Below are positions 8,073-16,297 of a stretch of 64,000 nucleotides of DNA, piece after piece; within the stretch, counting starts at the first letter, position 1; each line of letters begins with the position of its first letter. The stretch covers positions 124,001 through 188,000 of the forward strand of contig NZ_BAGB01000068.1 in NCBI RefSeq assembly GCF_000308615.1, read 5' to 3'. Origin of the DNA: Nocardia jiangxiensis NBRC 101359. GTDB taxonomy: Bacteria; Actinomycetota; Actinomycetes; Mycobacteriales; Mycobacteriaceae. Below the pieces are notes generated by a model. That model was not told the DNA's origin, did not search any database, and saw nothing but the letters and a program-made list of their open reading frames with translations. The position numbers and the translations under genes are program-made.

Positions 8073-8711
8073 CTACTCGGACCGCTCCCCTCCGGCCTCC
8101 CGCGCACCCTCAGCAAAGAATTCCCGCACCCCTGCGGCGTCGCTCAGCTCGGTCAACGTGCGGGCGGCACCGAAGGGCACGTTCCAGAACGCGCCCTCGC
8201 GACGGGTCCACGGCCCGACGTAGGCGTACGGCTCGCCGATGGCGCCGTCGCCCGGCGACACGCCGTAGTTGACCTCGGCGACCGTGAGAGCGAGATCGAA
8301 ATGTTCGGGCCACAGCACCGGCGTCGCCTCGGGAGCGAAGGCCCGCAGGGCGCGGTCGCCGGTCTCGAACGCCGCGGCGATCACCCGAGCGCACGCCGGA
8401 TCGACCTCGATCGTGTCCTGCGGGGCCACTCCGGAGCCGTCGGCGTAGACGCCCTGCGGCGGCTCGGCGGATACGCCCGCGCTCGCGGCGAGAGCGGCGT
8501 AGGTGCTGCCGGAGAGTGCACCGATCTCCGCACCGTCGGCAGACAGGACGTCTCCGGCCACGGCCAGTCGCGGCGTCGCGGTCGTGGCGAATCCGCCGGG
8601 CGCGGCGGCCAGCCGGATCGTGCCGCTGGCCCGGTACTGCGGACCGGCCAGCAGTAGTTCGGCGACGCCGTGCAGGCTGCGCAGCGTGCGGAGATATTCC
8701 TTCGGGTCCAT
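8073..8711 (-). CDS. Conserved hypothetical protein downstream of metE-like gene
   Basis: A 212-residue soluble protein that I do not recognise. It has no signal peptide, membrane segment or cysteine. Features are an N-terminal helix (MDPKEYLRTLRSLHGVAELL), an alanine/glycine-rich beta domain, and a C-terminal half rich in aromatic residues (NYGVSPGDGAIGEPYAYVGPW, FWNVPFG). The ATG at 8711 has AGGA just upstream. It starts 64 bases after the metE-like gene on the same strand and may be co-transcribed with it. Confidence 0.6.
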   Translation of the reverse strand: MDPKEYLRTLRSLHGVAELLLAGPQYRASGTIRLAAAPGGFATTATPRLAVAGDVLSADGAEIGALSGSTYAALAASAGVSAEPPQGVYADGSGVAPQDTIEVDPACARVIAAAFETGDRALRAFAPEATPVLWPEHFDLALTVAEVNYGVSPGDGAIGEPYAYVGPWTRREGAFWNVPFGAARTLTELSDAAGVREFFAEGAREAGGERSE

Positions 8712-8775
8712 ATCGGTCCTGTTCGTCGGTTGGGCGCGTTCGCCACCGGATCGGCCGGTGGCGAACGCGTGACGC

Positions 8776-11103
8776 TCAGTCCTGGGATTCCGCGCGGCGG
8801 CGCACTCGGCGAGCGGCCGCGACCAAATTGCGCAGGGCGGGCTCGAGTTGCCAGTGGTGGCGGGTCTTGAGGCCGCCGTCCGGATTCGCCCAGAGGCGTC
8901 CGGGGGTGAGGGCCGTCGCGGCGGCGGTGAGGAGTTCGTCCAGTTCGTCGATGTCGGGGATGCGGGCCGAACGGCTTTCGTACACACCGGGTCCCACGCC
9001 GTGGGACAGGCCGTGGCCCTCCTCGGTGTCATCGGCGAGCGCCTTGAGCACCCATTCGATCGAGCGGGTGGCGACGATGGCCGTGACGTCCGCGTCCAGT
9101 TCCTCGATCGCCCGGACGATCTCGGCGCGGCCGGAATAGGCGATGTGCGTGTGGATCTGGGTCTGCGCCCGCACACCCGAGGTCGCCAGCCGGAACGCGT
9201 TCACCGCCCAGCGCAGGTACTCCCGGCTCTGCGTGCCCCCGCGCAGCGGCAGCAGTTCCCGGATGGACGGCTCGTCGACCTGGATGATCGACACCCCCGC
9301 CTTCTCCAGATCGGCCAACTCGTCCCGAATGGCAAGGGCCACTTGGTCCGCGGTCTCGTAGAGCGGCTGGTCCTGCCGCACGAACGACCGCGCGACCATC
9401 GTGACCGGTCCCGTCACAATGCCTTTCACCGGTTTGTCGGTGAGCGACTGGGCGTAGGTGGTCCACTCCACCGACATCGGCTTCGGCCGCGAGACGTCGC
9501 CGTACAGCACCGGCGGACGCACACAGCGGGAACCGTAGACCTGCACCCAGCCGAAATGCGTTGTGGCGAAACCGTCGAGCAGTTCGGCGAAGTACTGGAT
9601 CATGTCGTTGCGCTCGTGCTCGCCGTGCACCAGCACGTCCAGGCCGATGTCCTCCTGCAACCGGATGGTCGACTCGATCTCCGATTCGATCCGCTTGCGG
9701 TACTCGTCGTAGGACAGTTTGCCCTCGCCGAGGTCGTAGCGCGCCTGGCGCGCGGAATCGGTCTGCGGGAACGAACCCAGCGTCGTCGAGGGCACCAGCG
9801 GCAGATTCAGCTTCTCGCGCTGGGCATCTCGGCGCACCTCGTACGGCTCGCGCTCGCGCATCTCCGGGGTGATCGCGTAAACCCGTTGCCGCACAGCGTG
9901 TTTCTGCTTGAAATGCACCTCACGCGGACGCCCGTGCCACTTCGCGGCCTCACCTCCCGCAAGCCCGCCCCCGCCTTCGGTGAGCGCCTTGGCCAGCGAA
10001 ACGACCTCCAGCACTTTCTGTTTCGCGAAGGCCAGCCGATCCGCGACCGGACCGTCGATATCGTATTCGACCAGCAGGTCGTAGGGCACGTGCAGCAGTG
10101 TCGTCCCGGTGGACACCACCAGATCCGGGCACACCTTGACCAGGGCGCTGAGGTAGTCCAGCGTCACGCGACGATCCGCGCGCCACACATTGGTCCCGCC
10201 GATCACGCCCGCGTACAGCCGCTTGCGCCTGATACCCGGAATCTTCGCCAGCTCCTCGGGCCGCACCCGATGGCTGGCCAGATCCAGGCCGATCGCCTCC
10301 ACCTGGGTCTGCGCCAGGATCGCGGTCGCCTCGTGGAAATCGCCGTACTGGCCGGTGACCAGGATGCGCGGACGCAGCGGCGCGGTGGACAGCCGCTGGT
10401 AGGCCGTCAGGAACGCGGCCAGCTCGGCCGGGCTGCGATCACCGGTGAAGCACGGCTCGTCCAGCTGCACACAGGTCGATCCGCGCTTGGCGAGGATCTC
10501 GAACAGTTCCTCGTACACCGGCAGCAGCTCGTCCAGCAGGCTCAGCCGATCGAATTCGGTCTCACCCGGCACCTGCCCGGCCTTGGACAGCAGCAGCAGC
10601 GACAGCGGACCCAGCACCACCGGACGCAGTTCGATACCGCGCGCCATCGCCCGATCGAATTCGTCGAGCAGGGCCTCGGGATGCAGGGAGAACCGGGTGT
10701 CGGCATCGAGTTCGGGCTGCCGGTAGTGGTAGTTGGTCCCGAAGAAACGCACCAGCTCGAGCGGCGGCAGATCCGGTCGCCCGCGCGCCATCAGGAAGTA
10801 GAAGTCCAAGGGGTGCAAGTCTTCTCGGTACGGCTCGAACCGCTTGGGCACCGCGCCGAACAGCAGCGCGTTGTCCAGGACGTGGTCGTAGAAGGAGAAG
10901 GTGTTACCCGGAACCTGCGTCAGACCCGCGGCGGCCAGCTCACCGAACTGCGCCTCCTGGATCTCCCGCCCGACGGCCAGCAGATTCTCCCGCGAGAGAC
11001 TCCCGTGCCAGTAGGACTCCAGGGCGCGCTTGAGTTCACGGTGCGGCCCGATCCTCGGATACCCGAGAATGCTCGACCCGAAGCCGTCGGTGACATTGAC
11101 CAT
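8776..11103 (-). CDS. metE: MetE homologue (cobalamin-independent methionine synthase family) lacking the zinc site
   Basis: A full-length, 775-residue two-barrel MetE-family protein. Much of the family sequence is intact: GYPRIGPHRELKRALESYW at the start, TTLGSFPQT, QVDEPSIRELLPLRGG and QIHTHIAYS. The catalytic metal site is not. Of the four zinc ligands (His641, Cys643, Glu665, Cys726 in E. coli numbering) only His653 remains; the others are Ala655, Val677 and Gly743. The catalytic histidine of GVYDIHSP is Arg711 (GVYESRSA), and GEPERND reads GEHERND. The reading frame is open throughout, so this is not a decaying gene. It is probably inactive as methionine synthase or has another substrate; the symbol marks family only. 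A long hairpin lies in its leader. Confidence 0.85.
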   Translation of the reverse strand: MVNVTDGFGSSILGYPRIGPHRELKRALESYWHGSLSRENLLAVGREIQEAQFGELAAAGLTQVPGNTFSFYDHVLDNALLFGAVPKRFEPYREDLHPLDFYFLMARGRPDLPPLELVRFFGTNYHYRQPELDADTRFSLHPEALLDEFDRAMARGIELRPVVLGPLSLLLLSKAGQVPGETEFDRLSLLDELLPVYEELFEILAKRGSTCVQLDEPCFTGDRSPAELAAFLTAYQRLSTAPLRPRILVTGQYGDFHEATAILAQTQVEAIGLDLASHRVRPEELAKIPGIRRKRLYAGVIGGTNVWRADRRVTLDYLSALVKVCPDLVVSTGTTLLHVPYDLLVEYDIDGPVADRLAFAKQKVLEVVSLAKALTEGGGGLAGGEAAKWHGRPREVHFKQKHAVRQRVYAITPEMREREPYEVRRDAQREKLNLPLVPSTTLGSFPQTDSARQARYDLGEGKLSYDEYRKRIESEIESTIRLQEDIGLDVLVHGEHERNDMIQYFAELLDGFATTHFGWVQVYGSRCVRPPVLYGDVSRPKPMSVEWTTYAQSLTDKPVKGIVTGPVTMVARSFVRQDQPLYETADQVALAIRDELADLEKAGVSIIQVDEPSIRELLPLRGGTQSREYLRWAVNAFRLATSGVRAQTQIHTHIAYSGRAEIVRAIEELDADVTAIVATRSIEWVLKALADDTEEGHGLSHGVGPGVYESRSARIPDIDELDELLTAAATALTPGRLWANPDGGLKTRHHWQLEPALRNLVAAARRVRRRAESQD

Positions 11104-11145
11104 GAGCTGGACTCCCTATCTTTGGCCTCCGCTCCGCTCCGGCGT

Positions 11146-11235
11146 GTTCGCGGCCCCGAAGGCTCGCCGCTGAGCACTCGAGACTCGGGCTTCGCCCATG
11201 CGCTTCGAGTGCTCATCGGCGAGCCGGCCGCGAAC
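11146..11235 (-). promoter_or_regulatory. Long structured hairpin in the metE-like leader
   Basis: Three nested perfect stems pair across 90 bases: GTTCGCGGCC with GGCCGCGAAC (10 bp), GGCTCGCCG with CGGCGAGCC (9 bp), and TGAGCACTCGA with TCGAGTGCTCA (11 bp). The apical loop carries a small GGGC-TTC-GCCC hairpin. It lies 43 bases upstream of the ATG, so it would be transcribed in the 5' leader if the promoter lies beyond 11235. It may be an attenuator or a dispersed palindromic element. It does not look like a cobalamin riboswitch. Confidence 0.6.
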
Positions 11236-11377
11236 GGTCGGTCGTAAGACTCCCTCCGTGCGGGGCCGGGAGAGCGGGCATCTCGCGTTGCTGTAGTTGA
11301 TGTTGGCGTTGAATCGCTGGTTGATGGCCGCTGCTTCACTGCGGTGGGTTCGCACTGATTCGGTGCGATCGCAGGGT

Positions 11378-12250
11378 TCAGGCGCGATTGTACTGGTAGA
11401 AGCCCGCGCCGGACTTCTTGCCGAGCAGACCCGCCTCGACCATGCGCATCAGCAGCGGCGGGGCCGAGTACAGCGGCTCCTTGAATTCGGCGTACATCGA
11501 GTCCGCGATGGACTTCACCGTGTCCAGCCCGACCAGGTCGGTCAGCGCCAGCGGGCCCATCGGGTGGGCACAGCCCAGCACCATGGCCTTGTCGACGTCT
11601 TCCTTTGTGGCGAAACCGGATTCGACCATGCGGATGGACGAGAGCAGGTACGGCACCAGCAGCGCGTTCACCACGAAACCGGAGCGGTCGGCCGAGCGCA
11701 CGACCTGCTTGCCGAGCACCTCGGAGGCGAAGGACTCCGCGCGTTCGGCGACGGCGGCGCTGGTCTTGAGCGTGGTCACCAACTCGACCAGCGGCAACAC
11801 CGGCACCGGATTGAAGAAGTGCATGCCGACCACGCGCTCGGGCTGGGTGGTGGCCACCGCGATCTTCATGATCGGGATCGAGGAGGTGTTGGACGCCAGC
11901 ACCGCATCGGGATCGGTGACGACCTTGTCGAGCTCGGCGAAGATCGAGGTCTTGACCTCCTCGCTCTCCAGCACGGCCTCCACGACCAGCTGGCGATCCG
12001 CGAAATCGCCGAGGTCGGAGGTGAACCGCAGCCGCCAGGCGGCCTGCTCGCGCTCACGCTCGGTGATCTTGCCGCTGCTCACGCCACGATCGAGCGATCG
12101 CAGGATGCGGGCGCGGCCCGCGGCGGCGAGCTCACGGGTCTGCTCGAACACGAGCACGTCGACGTGCGCCCGAGCGCACACCTCCGCGATTCCCGCGCCC
12201 ATCTGTCCGGCGCCGATAACACCAACGCGTTGAATCTTTTCGCTGCTCAC
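11378..12250 (-). CDS. fadB2: 3-hydroxybutyryl-CoA dehydrogenase, FadB2-like
   Basis: A 290-residue NAD-dependent 3-hydroxyacyl-CoA dehydrogenase. The N-terminal Rossmann motif is GVIGAGQMGAGIAEVCA and the catalytic His lies in GMHFFNPVPVLPLVE. The C-terminal dimer domain ends with KKSGAGFYQY. It converts 3-hydroxybutyryl-CoA to acetoacetyl-CoA in fatty-acid oxidation. GTG at 12250 gives the usual FadB2 length; an in-frame ATG at 12304 would add 18 untypical residues. It follows aceA on the same strand beyond three hairpins, so it likely has its own promoter. The aceA-fadB2 order is the same as icl1-fadB2 in M. tuberculosis. Confidence 0.9.
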   Translation of the reverse strand: MSSEKIQRVGVIGAGQMGAGIAEVCARAHVDVLVFEQTRELAAAGRARILRSLDRGVSSGKITEREREQAAWRLRFTSDLGDFADRQLVVEAVLESEEVKTSIFAELDKVVTDPDAVLASNTSSIPIMKIAVATTQPERVVGMHFFNPVPVLPLVELVTTLKTSAAVAERAESFASEVLGKQVVRSADRSGFVVNALLVPYLLSSIRMVESGFATKEDVDKAMVLGCAHPMGPLALTDLVGLDTVKSIADSMYAEFKEPLYSAPPLLMRMVEAGLLGKKSGAGFYQYNRA

Positions 12251-12486
12251 GTCTGTTCCGCCTCTCCGCGAATTTTGCGGGCACCTGAGTGCCAATACAG
12301 TCATGCGCTCCCCCGCCTCTCCGCGACTTCAGCGTGTCGCCACGTGCACGGAGACTTGCGCTTCGGGCCGACAGTTCGGGACGCGGTCGAGATTTGGACG
12401 TCCCCGGGGAGTTACCCATGTTCTTAGGAAATCAGTTGTCGCGTAACAAAACCGATCAGGCACGTCGGCAACGGTTGGTATTCGTA

Positions 12487-12528
12487 GGGGAAAAACCCTT
12501 CCCGCCGGGGCTGTTCGGACGGGAAGGG
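12487..12528 (-). terminator. Rho-independent terminator downstream of aceA
   Basis: On the minus strand CCCTTCCCG pairs with CGGGAAGGG (9 bp, 15-base loop), followed directly by TTTTTCCCC. It lies about 110 bases after the aceA stop and is a canonical intrinsic terminator. Confidence 0.8.
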
Positions 12529-12533
12529 CTGGT

Positions 12534-12599
12534 GGGCACTCGTTGCAGGAGTGCCCGTGTCGGGTGGTGAAACCGGCGGCGAGGAGGTCGCCGCCGGTT
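12534..12599 (-). terminator. Two further hairpins behind aceA
   Basis: Reading away from aceA, the first is a perfect 12-bp stem (12588-12599 with 12571-12582, loop CCTCC) followed by TTTCACC. The second is an 8-bp stem (12549-12556 with 12534-12541, seven-base loop). With the terminator at 12487-12528 they form a tandem array, as often seen after highly expressed genes. Confidence 0.65.
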
Positions 12600-12636
12600 C
12601 ACATCACCGCCGCCCCGGGAGGGGCGACCGGACAAC

Positions 12637-13929
12637 TCAGTGGAACTGGCCCTCTTCGGTGGAGCCCTTCAGCGCCGCGGTGGAGGTGTTCGGGTCCACG
12701 GTGGTCGCGATGGTGTCGAAGTAGCCGGCGCCGACCTCACGCTGGTGCTTGACGGCGGTGAAGCCACGCTCGGCGGCGGCCTTGAACTCGCGCTCCTGCA
12801 GGTCGACGAAGGCGGTCATGCCCTCGCGGGCGTAGCCGTAGGCCAGGTCGAACGCGGCGTAGTTGAGCGAGTGGAAGCCCGCCAGGGTGATGAACTGGAA
12901 CTTGAAGCCCATCGCCGACAGCTCCTTCTGGAACTTCGCGATGGTGGCGTCGTCCAGGTGCGCCTTCCAGTTGAACGACGGCGAGCAGTTGTAGGCCAGC
13001 AGCTGGTCGGGGAACTCCGACTTGACGCCCTCGGCGAACTTCCGCGCGACCTCGAGGTCCGGGATACCGGTCTCCATCCAGATCAGGTCGGAGTACGGGG
13101 CGTAGGCCTTGGCACGCGCGATGCAGGGCTCGATGCCGTTCTTGACGTGGTAGAAGCCCTCGGAGGTGCGCTCACCGGTGATGAACGGACGGTCGCGCTC
13201 GTCGACGTCCGAGGTGATCAGGGTGGCGGCCTCGGCATCGGTGCGGGCGATGACGACGGTCGGGGTGTCGGCGACGTCGGCGGCCAGACGCGCGGAGGTC
13301 AGGGTGCGGATGTGCTGCTGGGTGGGGATCAGCACCTTGCCACCGAGGTGGCCGCACTTCTTCTCCGACGCCAGCTGGTCCTCCCAGTGGGTACCGGCGG
13401 CACCCGCGGCGATCATGGCCTTCTGCAGCTCGTAGACGTTCAGCGCGCCACCGAAACCGGCCTCACCGTCCGCGACGATCGGCACGATCCAGTTGTCGAC
13501 CGAGGTGTCGCCCTCGACCTTGGCGATCTCGTCGGCGCGCAGCAGCGCGTTGTTGATGCGGCGCACGACCGACGGCACCGAGTTGGCCGGGTACAGCGAC
13601 TGGTCGGGGTAGGTGTGCCCGGACAGGTTCGCGTCACCGGCGACCTGCCAGCCGGACAGGTAGATGGCCTTCAGGCCGGCACGCACGGCCTGCACGGCCT
13701 GGTTACCGGTCAGAGCGCCGAGCGAGTGGATGTATTCGCCCTCGGTGTTCACACCCTCCCAGAGGATCTCTGCGCCACGGCGGGCGAGCGTGTGCTCCTC
13801 GACGACGCTGCCCTGCAGCTTCACGACCTGATCGGCCGAGTACTCGCGGGTGATGCCCTTCCAGCGGGGGTTGGTGTCCCAGTCCTTCTGGATCTCCGCA
13901 GCGGTTTTCGGGGTGCCGGTGGTCGACAT
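12637..13929 (-). CDS. aceA: Isocitrate lyase
   Basis: A 430-residue isocitrate lyase of the short (ICL1) class, the first enzyme of the glyoxylate shunt. It splits isocitrate into glyoxylate and succinate and is needed for growth on acetate, fatty acids and sterols. The catalytic loop is K190-K-C-G-H (SEKKCGHLGGK), with Mg-binding residues in IVADGEAGFGG. ATG at 13929 is preferred because GGAG lies six bases upstream and the length equals mycobacterial ICL1. Upstream is a RamB-like box, and the ramB gene itself is in this window. The enzyme fits the cholesterol and alicyclic-acid clusters, which yield acetyl-CoA. Confidence 0.97.
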   Translation of the reverse strand: MSTTGTPKTAAEIQKDWDTNPRWKGITREYSADQVVKLQGSVVEEHTLARRGAEILWEGVNTEGEYIHSLGALTGNQAVQAVRAGLKAIYLSGWQVAGDANLSGHTYPDQSLYPANSVPSVVRRINNALLRADEIAKVEGDTSVDNWIVPIVADGEAGFGGALNVYELQKAMIAAGAAGTHWEDQLASEKKCGHLGGKVLIPTQQHIRTLTSARLAADVADTPTVVIARTDAEAATLITSDVDERDRPFITGERTSEGFYHVKNGIEPCIARAKAYAPYSDLIWMETGIPDLEVARKFAEGVKSEFPDQLLAYNCSPSFNWKAHLDDATIAKFQKELSAMGFKFQFITLAGFHSLNYAAFDLAYGYAREGMTAFVDLQEREFKAAAERGFTAVKHQREVGAGYFDTIATTVDPNTSTAALKGSTEEGQFH

Positions 13930-14154
13930 CTCAGACTCCACTTCATAGTTCGGGTCGGGGTGCCCCATGTGCGGACTTCGTCGGGTTCCGACTGCACGGT
14001 GGCGGTCGGGGCCCTGCGATGTCCGAACACTGCTGGAGCGGCAATTTGCAGGCTTGCTATGCCCATCGGGTGTACTTCCACACGATGGCACACCAGAAAA
14101 GTGCCGTCTACCTGTTGCTAATGTAAATCTGGGCTAGCTTTCACCACCCATTTG

Positions 14155-14167
14155 CTAACTCTGCAAA
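14155..14167. promoter_or_regulatory. RamB-like box upstream of aceA
   Basis: CTAACTCTGCAAA matches the RamB consensus A-A/G-AACTTTGCAAA at ten of 13 positions. A related TTGCTAATG element lies 40 bases closer to aceA. RamB represses or modulates the isocitrate lyase gene in C. glutamicum and M. tuberculosis. Confidence 0.5.
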
Positions 14168-14292
14168 ATTTGCGCGTGAATTGCGGAGTCATAATCTACC
14201 CACGGGTAGGTCTGACATGCGGATTTACGTAACGCCCGTACTGTTACCGTGACCCCTACCACCGACCGAATCGCGACACCCGGATTGCCGAC

Positions 14293-14308
14293 TGTGACGA
14301 CCTTCACA
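14293..14308. promoter_or_regulatory. Perfect CRP/GlxR box in the aceA-lipase intergenic region
   Basis: TGTGACGACCTTCACA is an exact match to TGTGA-N6-TCACA. It lies 137 bases before the secreted lipase ATG and 364 bases before the aceA ATG, so it could act on either gene. Confidence 0.55.
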
Positions 14309-14444
14309 AGATCTCGGACCGCCGATCCGTGGCCCCGATCACTGACGGCGATCACATCCGGTGTCACGGCACGCTCCGGCCGGATCGGACTGCAAGACTG
14401 ACCCAGCCGAATACGCCGCCCGAATCCACCAGCCGAGGAGCACG

Positions 14445-15578
14445 ATGCGGAAACTCTCGATCGCCGCCGTTCTGGCCGTCGCCGCGGCCACCGCCCTGCT
14501 GCAGCAGCCGCTCGCCCAGGCCGCACCCGCCGCGGGCGGCTTCGAATCGGTTCAGCCGCTGTCCGCCGCGGCGACACTGCCAGGCTCGGTGAATTCCCAG
14601 CGGTTCTTCTACGGCACCACCACCGTCGGTGACGCGCCGACCACGGCCAGCGCGGCGGTCTACTTCCCGCCGGGTGCGCCGCCGGCCGGGGGCTGGCCGG
14701 TCATCGCCTGGGCGCACGGCACCGTCGGCATCGGCGACGACTGCGCGTACAGCGTCGCCGGACCCGCCGCGGTCGAGCGCGACTGGTCCTATCTGGGCAC
14801 CTGGCTCAAACAGGGCTATGCGATCGTCGCCGCCGACTACGCCGGACTCGGCTCACCGGGCGAACATCCGTATCTGGACGGCCGGGTCGAGGCGCACAAC
14901 GTCGTGGACGCGGTCCGCGCGGCGAGCAGCCACTACGGGACGCTGGCACGCAAGTGGGTCGTCGTCGGACAGTCGCAGGGTGCGGGCGCGGCGGTCTCCA
15001 CCGCCCGGTACGCGACCGCCTTCGGACCGGGTCTGGACTATCGCGGCGCGGTCGCCACCGGCACACCCGCCTACATCGAGGACGTCCTGACCCTGCTGGG
15101 CCCCGGCGTCCCCCCGATCAAGCTCAGCGGCGATACCACCGCCTACGCGCTCTACATTCTCAACGGCCTGCGCACCGCGCATCCGGAACTGAACATCGCC
15201 TCCTACCTGACCCCCGAGGGCCGCTACTGGGTCGATCGTGCCCGCACCGAATGCCTCGGCCCGCTCGGCACGGCTCTGACCGCACAGAAGGTGATCGGCG
15301 GCAATCTGTTCTCCCGCCCCCTGGCCGATATCCCCGACTTCCACGGCCTCCTGCACAACTACCTCGGCCTGCCCGAGACCGGTTACGACCGACCGCTGTT
15401 CATGGGTCAGGGCCTGTTGGACACCGATGTGATCACCCCGGAAACCCTCCGCTTCGCCGCCGTGCTCACCGCCAACCGCCAGCCCCTCACCTTCCGCACC
15501 TATCCCACCGACCACAGCGGCACGGTCCTGGCCTCCCAGCCCGATTCGATCCCGTTCGTGCGCAACCTCTTCGCCTGA
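14445..15578 (+). CDS. Secreted lipase/prolyl-oligopeptidase-like alpha/beta hydrolase
   Basis: A 377-residue exported hydrolase resembling the secretory lipase (LIP) family. A signal peptide is followed by cleavage near AQA-APAA (residue about 27). The core has WPVIAWAHGTVGIGDDC as the oxyanion region and VVVGQSQGAGAAV as the nucleophile elbow, with a late Asp (LLDTDVIT) and His (YPTDHSGTV) as likely triad partners. It would cleave lipids or esters outside the cell. The ATG at 14445 follows GAGGAG. A perfect CRP box lies upstream, suggesting cAMP-dependent control. Confidence 0.85.
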   Translation: MRKLSIAAVLAVAAATALLQQPLAQAAPAAGGFESVQPLSAAATLPGSVNSQRFFYGTTTVGDAPTTASAAVYFPPGAPPAGGWPVIAWAHGTVGIGDDCAYSVAGPAAVERDWSYLGTWLKQGYAIVAADYAGLGSPGEHPYLDGRVEAHNVVDAVRAASSHYGTLARKWVVVGQSQGAGAAVSTARYATAFGPGLDYRGAVATGTPAYIEDVLTLLGPGVPPIKLSGDTTAYALYILNGLRTAHPELNIASYLTPEGRYWVDRARTECLGPLGTALTAQKVIGGNLFSRPLADIPDFHGLLHNYLGLPETGYDRPLFMGQGLLDTDVITPETLRFAAVLTANRQPLTFRTYPTDHSGTVLASQPDSIPFVRNLFA

Positions 15579-15676
15579 TCCACCGCCGCTTTTCAGCGAC
15601 ACATCACGCCAGATCCTTCATGTACGCTTGGTATTCACATTACCTACTCTTTACCAAAGTTGATATCGAGGCGGCC

Positions 15677-16228
15677 ATGAGACGATCAGCAACTCACTCC
15701 CGACCCGCGACGACGAATTCCAGAGCACTCACCCTGTCCGCCATCACCGCTCTGGCTACGGGCGGTCTCGCACTCGGGACCGGGACCGCGGAGGCCGAAG
15801 AACGTCTCCCCGGATCCCGATATGCGAGCTGCCTGTGGGCCGGTACCGCCCACGATCGGGGCGCGAGCGTTCACGCGGGCGGGTGGACCTTCCGGTGCGG
15901 CACCGACAATCGCGGCGCGGCGAGCTGGTCGCGCACCGCCCGGACCACCCTGCCCAGCACGGTCGCCAATCCGGGCGCACACACCGACCCCACCGATTCG
16001 TTCAGTCCCGGCGCACGCCAGCCGGGCACCAGCTACACCGACCACTGCGTCGGCAACCAGCTCATCGAGGGCACCGACGACGTATTCCAGGCCGTCGCCC
16101 ACCACGACGGCCGCGTCTACTGGAAGGCGGTCTCCCCCATCACCGACTGGACCTTCCATCCGGTCGAAACCCGCCCGGAACCGACCTGGCGCTCCAGCGG
16201 CAACTGCTCCGACGGCAGCCTCATCTGA
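15677..16228 (+). CDS. Secreted protein of unknown function with four cysteines
   Basis: A 183-residue exported protein. After a long basic N-region and hydrophobic core (LTLSAITALATGGLALGTGTAEA), the mature part has four cysteines (ASCLWAG, FRCGTDN, DHCVGNQ, GNCSDG), enough for two disulfides, and many Trp and His residues. The ATG at 15677 is supported by GAGG upstream and by the signal peptide starting there. I do not recognise a named family. It lies about 100 bases after the lipase gene on the same strand, but an A/T-rich stretch (15620-15665) suggests its own promoter. Confidence 0.65.
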   Translation: MRRSATHSRPATTNSRALTLSAITALATGGLALGTGTAEAEERLPGSRYASCLWAGTAHDRGASVHAGGWTFRCGTDNRGAASWSRTARTTLPSTVANPGAHTDPTDSFSPGARQPGTSYTDHCVGNQLIEGTDDVFQAVAHHDGRVYWKAVSPITDWTFHPVETRPEPTWRSSGNCSDGSLI

Positions 16229-16297
16229 GCTCGGACCCCGCGCCCCGGTTGTTTTCAGGGGCGGCGAAGGTCGTTCGGCGCGGTTACTCTCGGCGGA

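Larger units (their letters stand above)
12251..12636. other. Intergenic region between fadB2 and aceA
   Basis: No gene is apparent. The half near aceA holds three tandem hairpins described separately. The half near fadB2 (12290-12450) is less GC-rich around 12420-12450 (CTTAGGAAATCAG, GCGTAACAAAACC) and probably contains the fadB2 promoter. Confidence 0.5.
13930..14444. other. Divergent regulatory region between aceA and a secreted lipase gene
   Basis: 515 bases without a convincing gene. An A/T-richer zone at 14105-14175, unusual for this DNA, contains the RamB-like box and similar TTGCTAA elements and likely holds the aceA promoter. A perfect CRP-type box lies nearer the lipase gene. Confidence 0.6.

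Noticed and set aside
8848..11247. A 799-codon open frame on the plus strand opposite the metE-like gene
   Set aside because: It is antisense to a protein with clear family motifs; its translation is Arg/His/Gly-rich without any domain, as expected from GC-rich codon bias on the other strand.
11104..11377. Cobalamin or S-adenosylmethionine riboswitch before the metE-like gene
   Set aside because: I looked for the conserved B12-box and SAM aptamer cores and could not find them; the only strong structure is a simple long hairpin.
12640..14121. A 493-codon plus-strand frame opposite aceA
   Set aside because: Isocitrate lyase on the minus strand is beyond doubt; the antisense frame is a Val/Gly/Asp-rich shadow.
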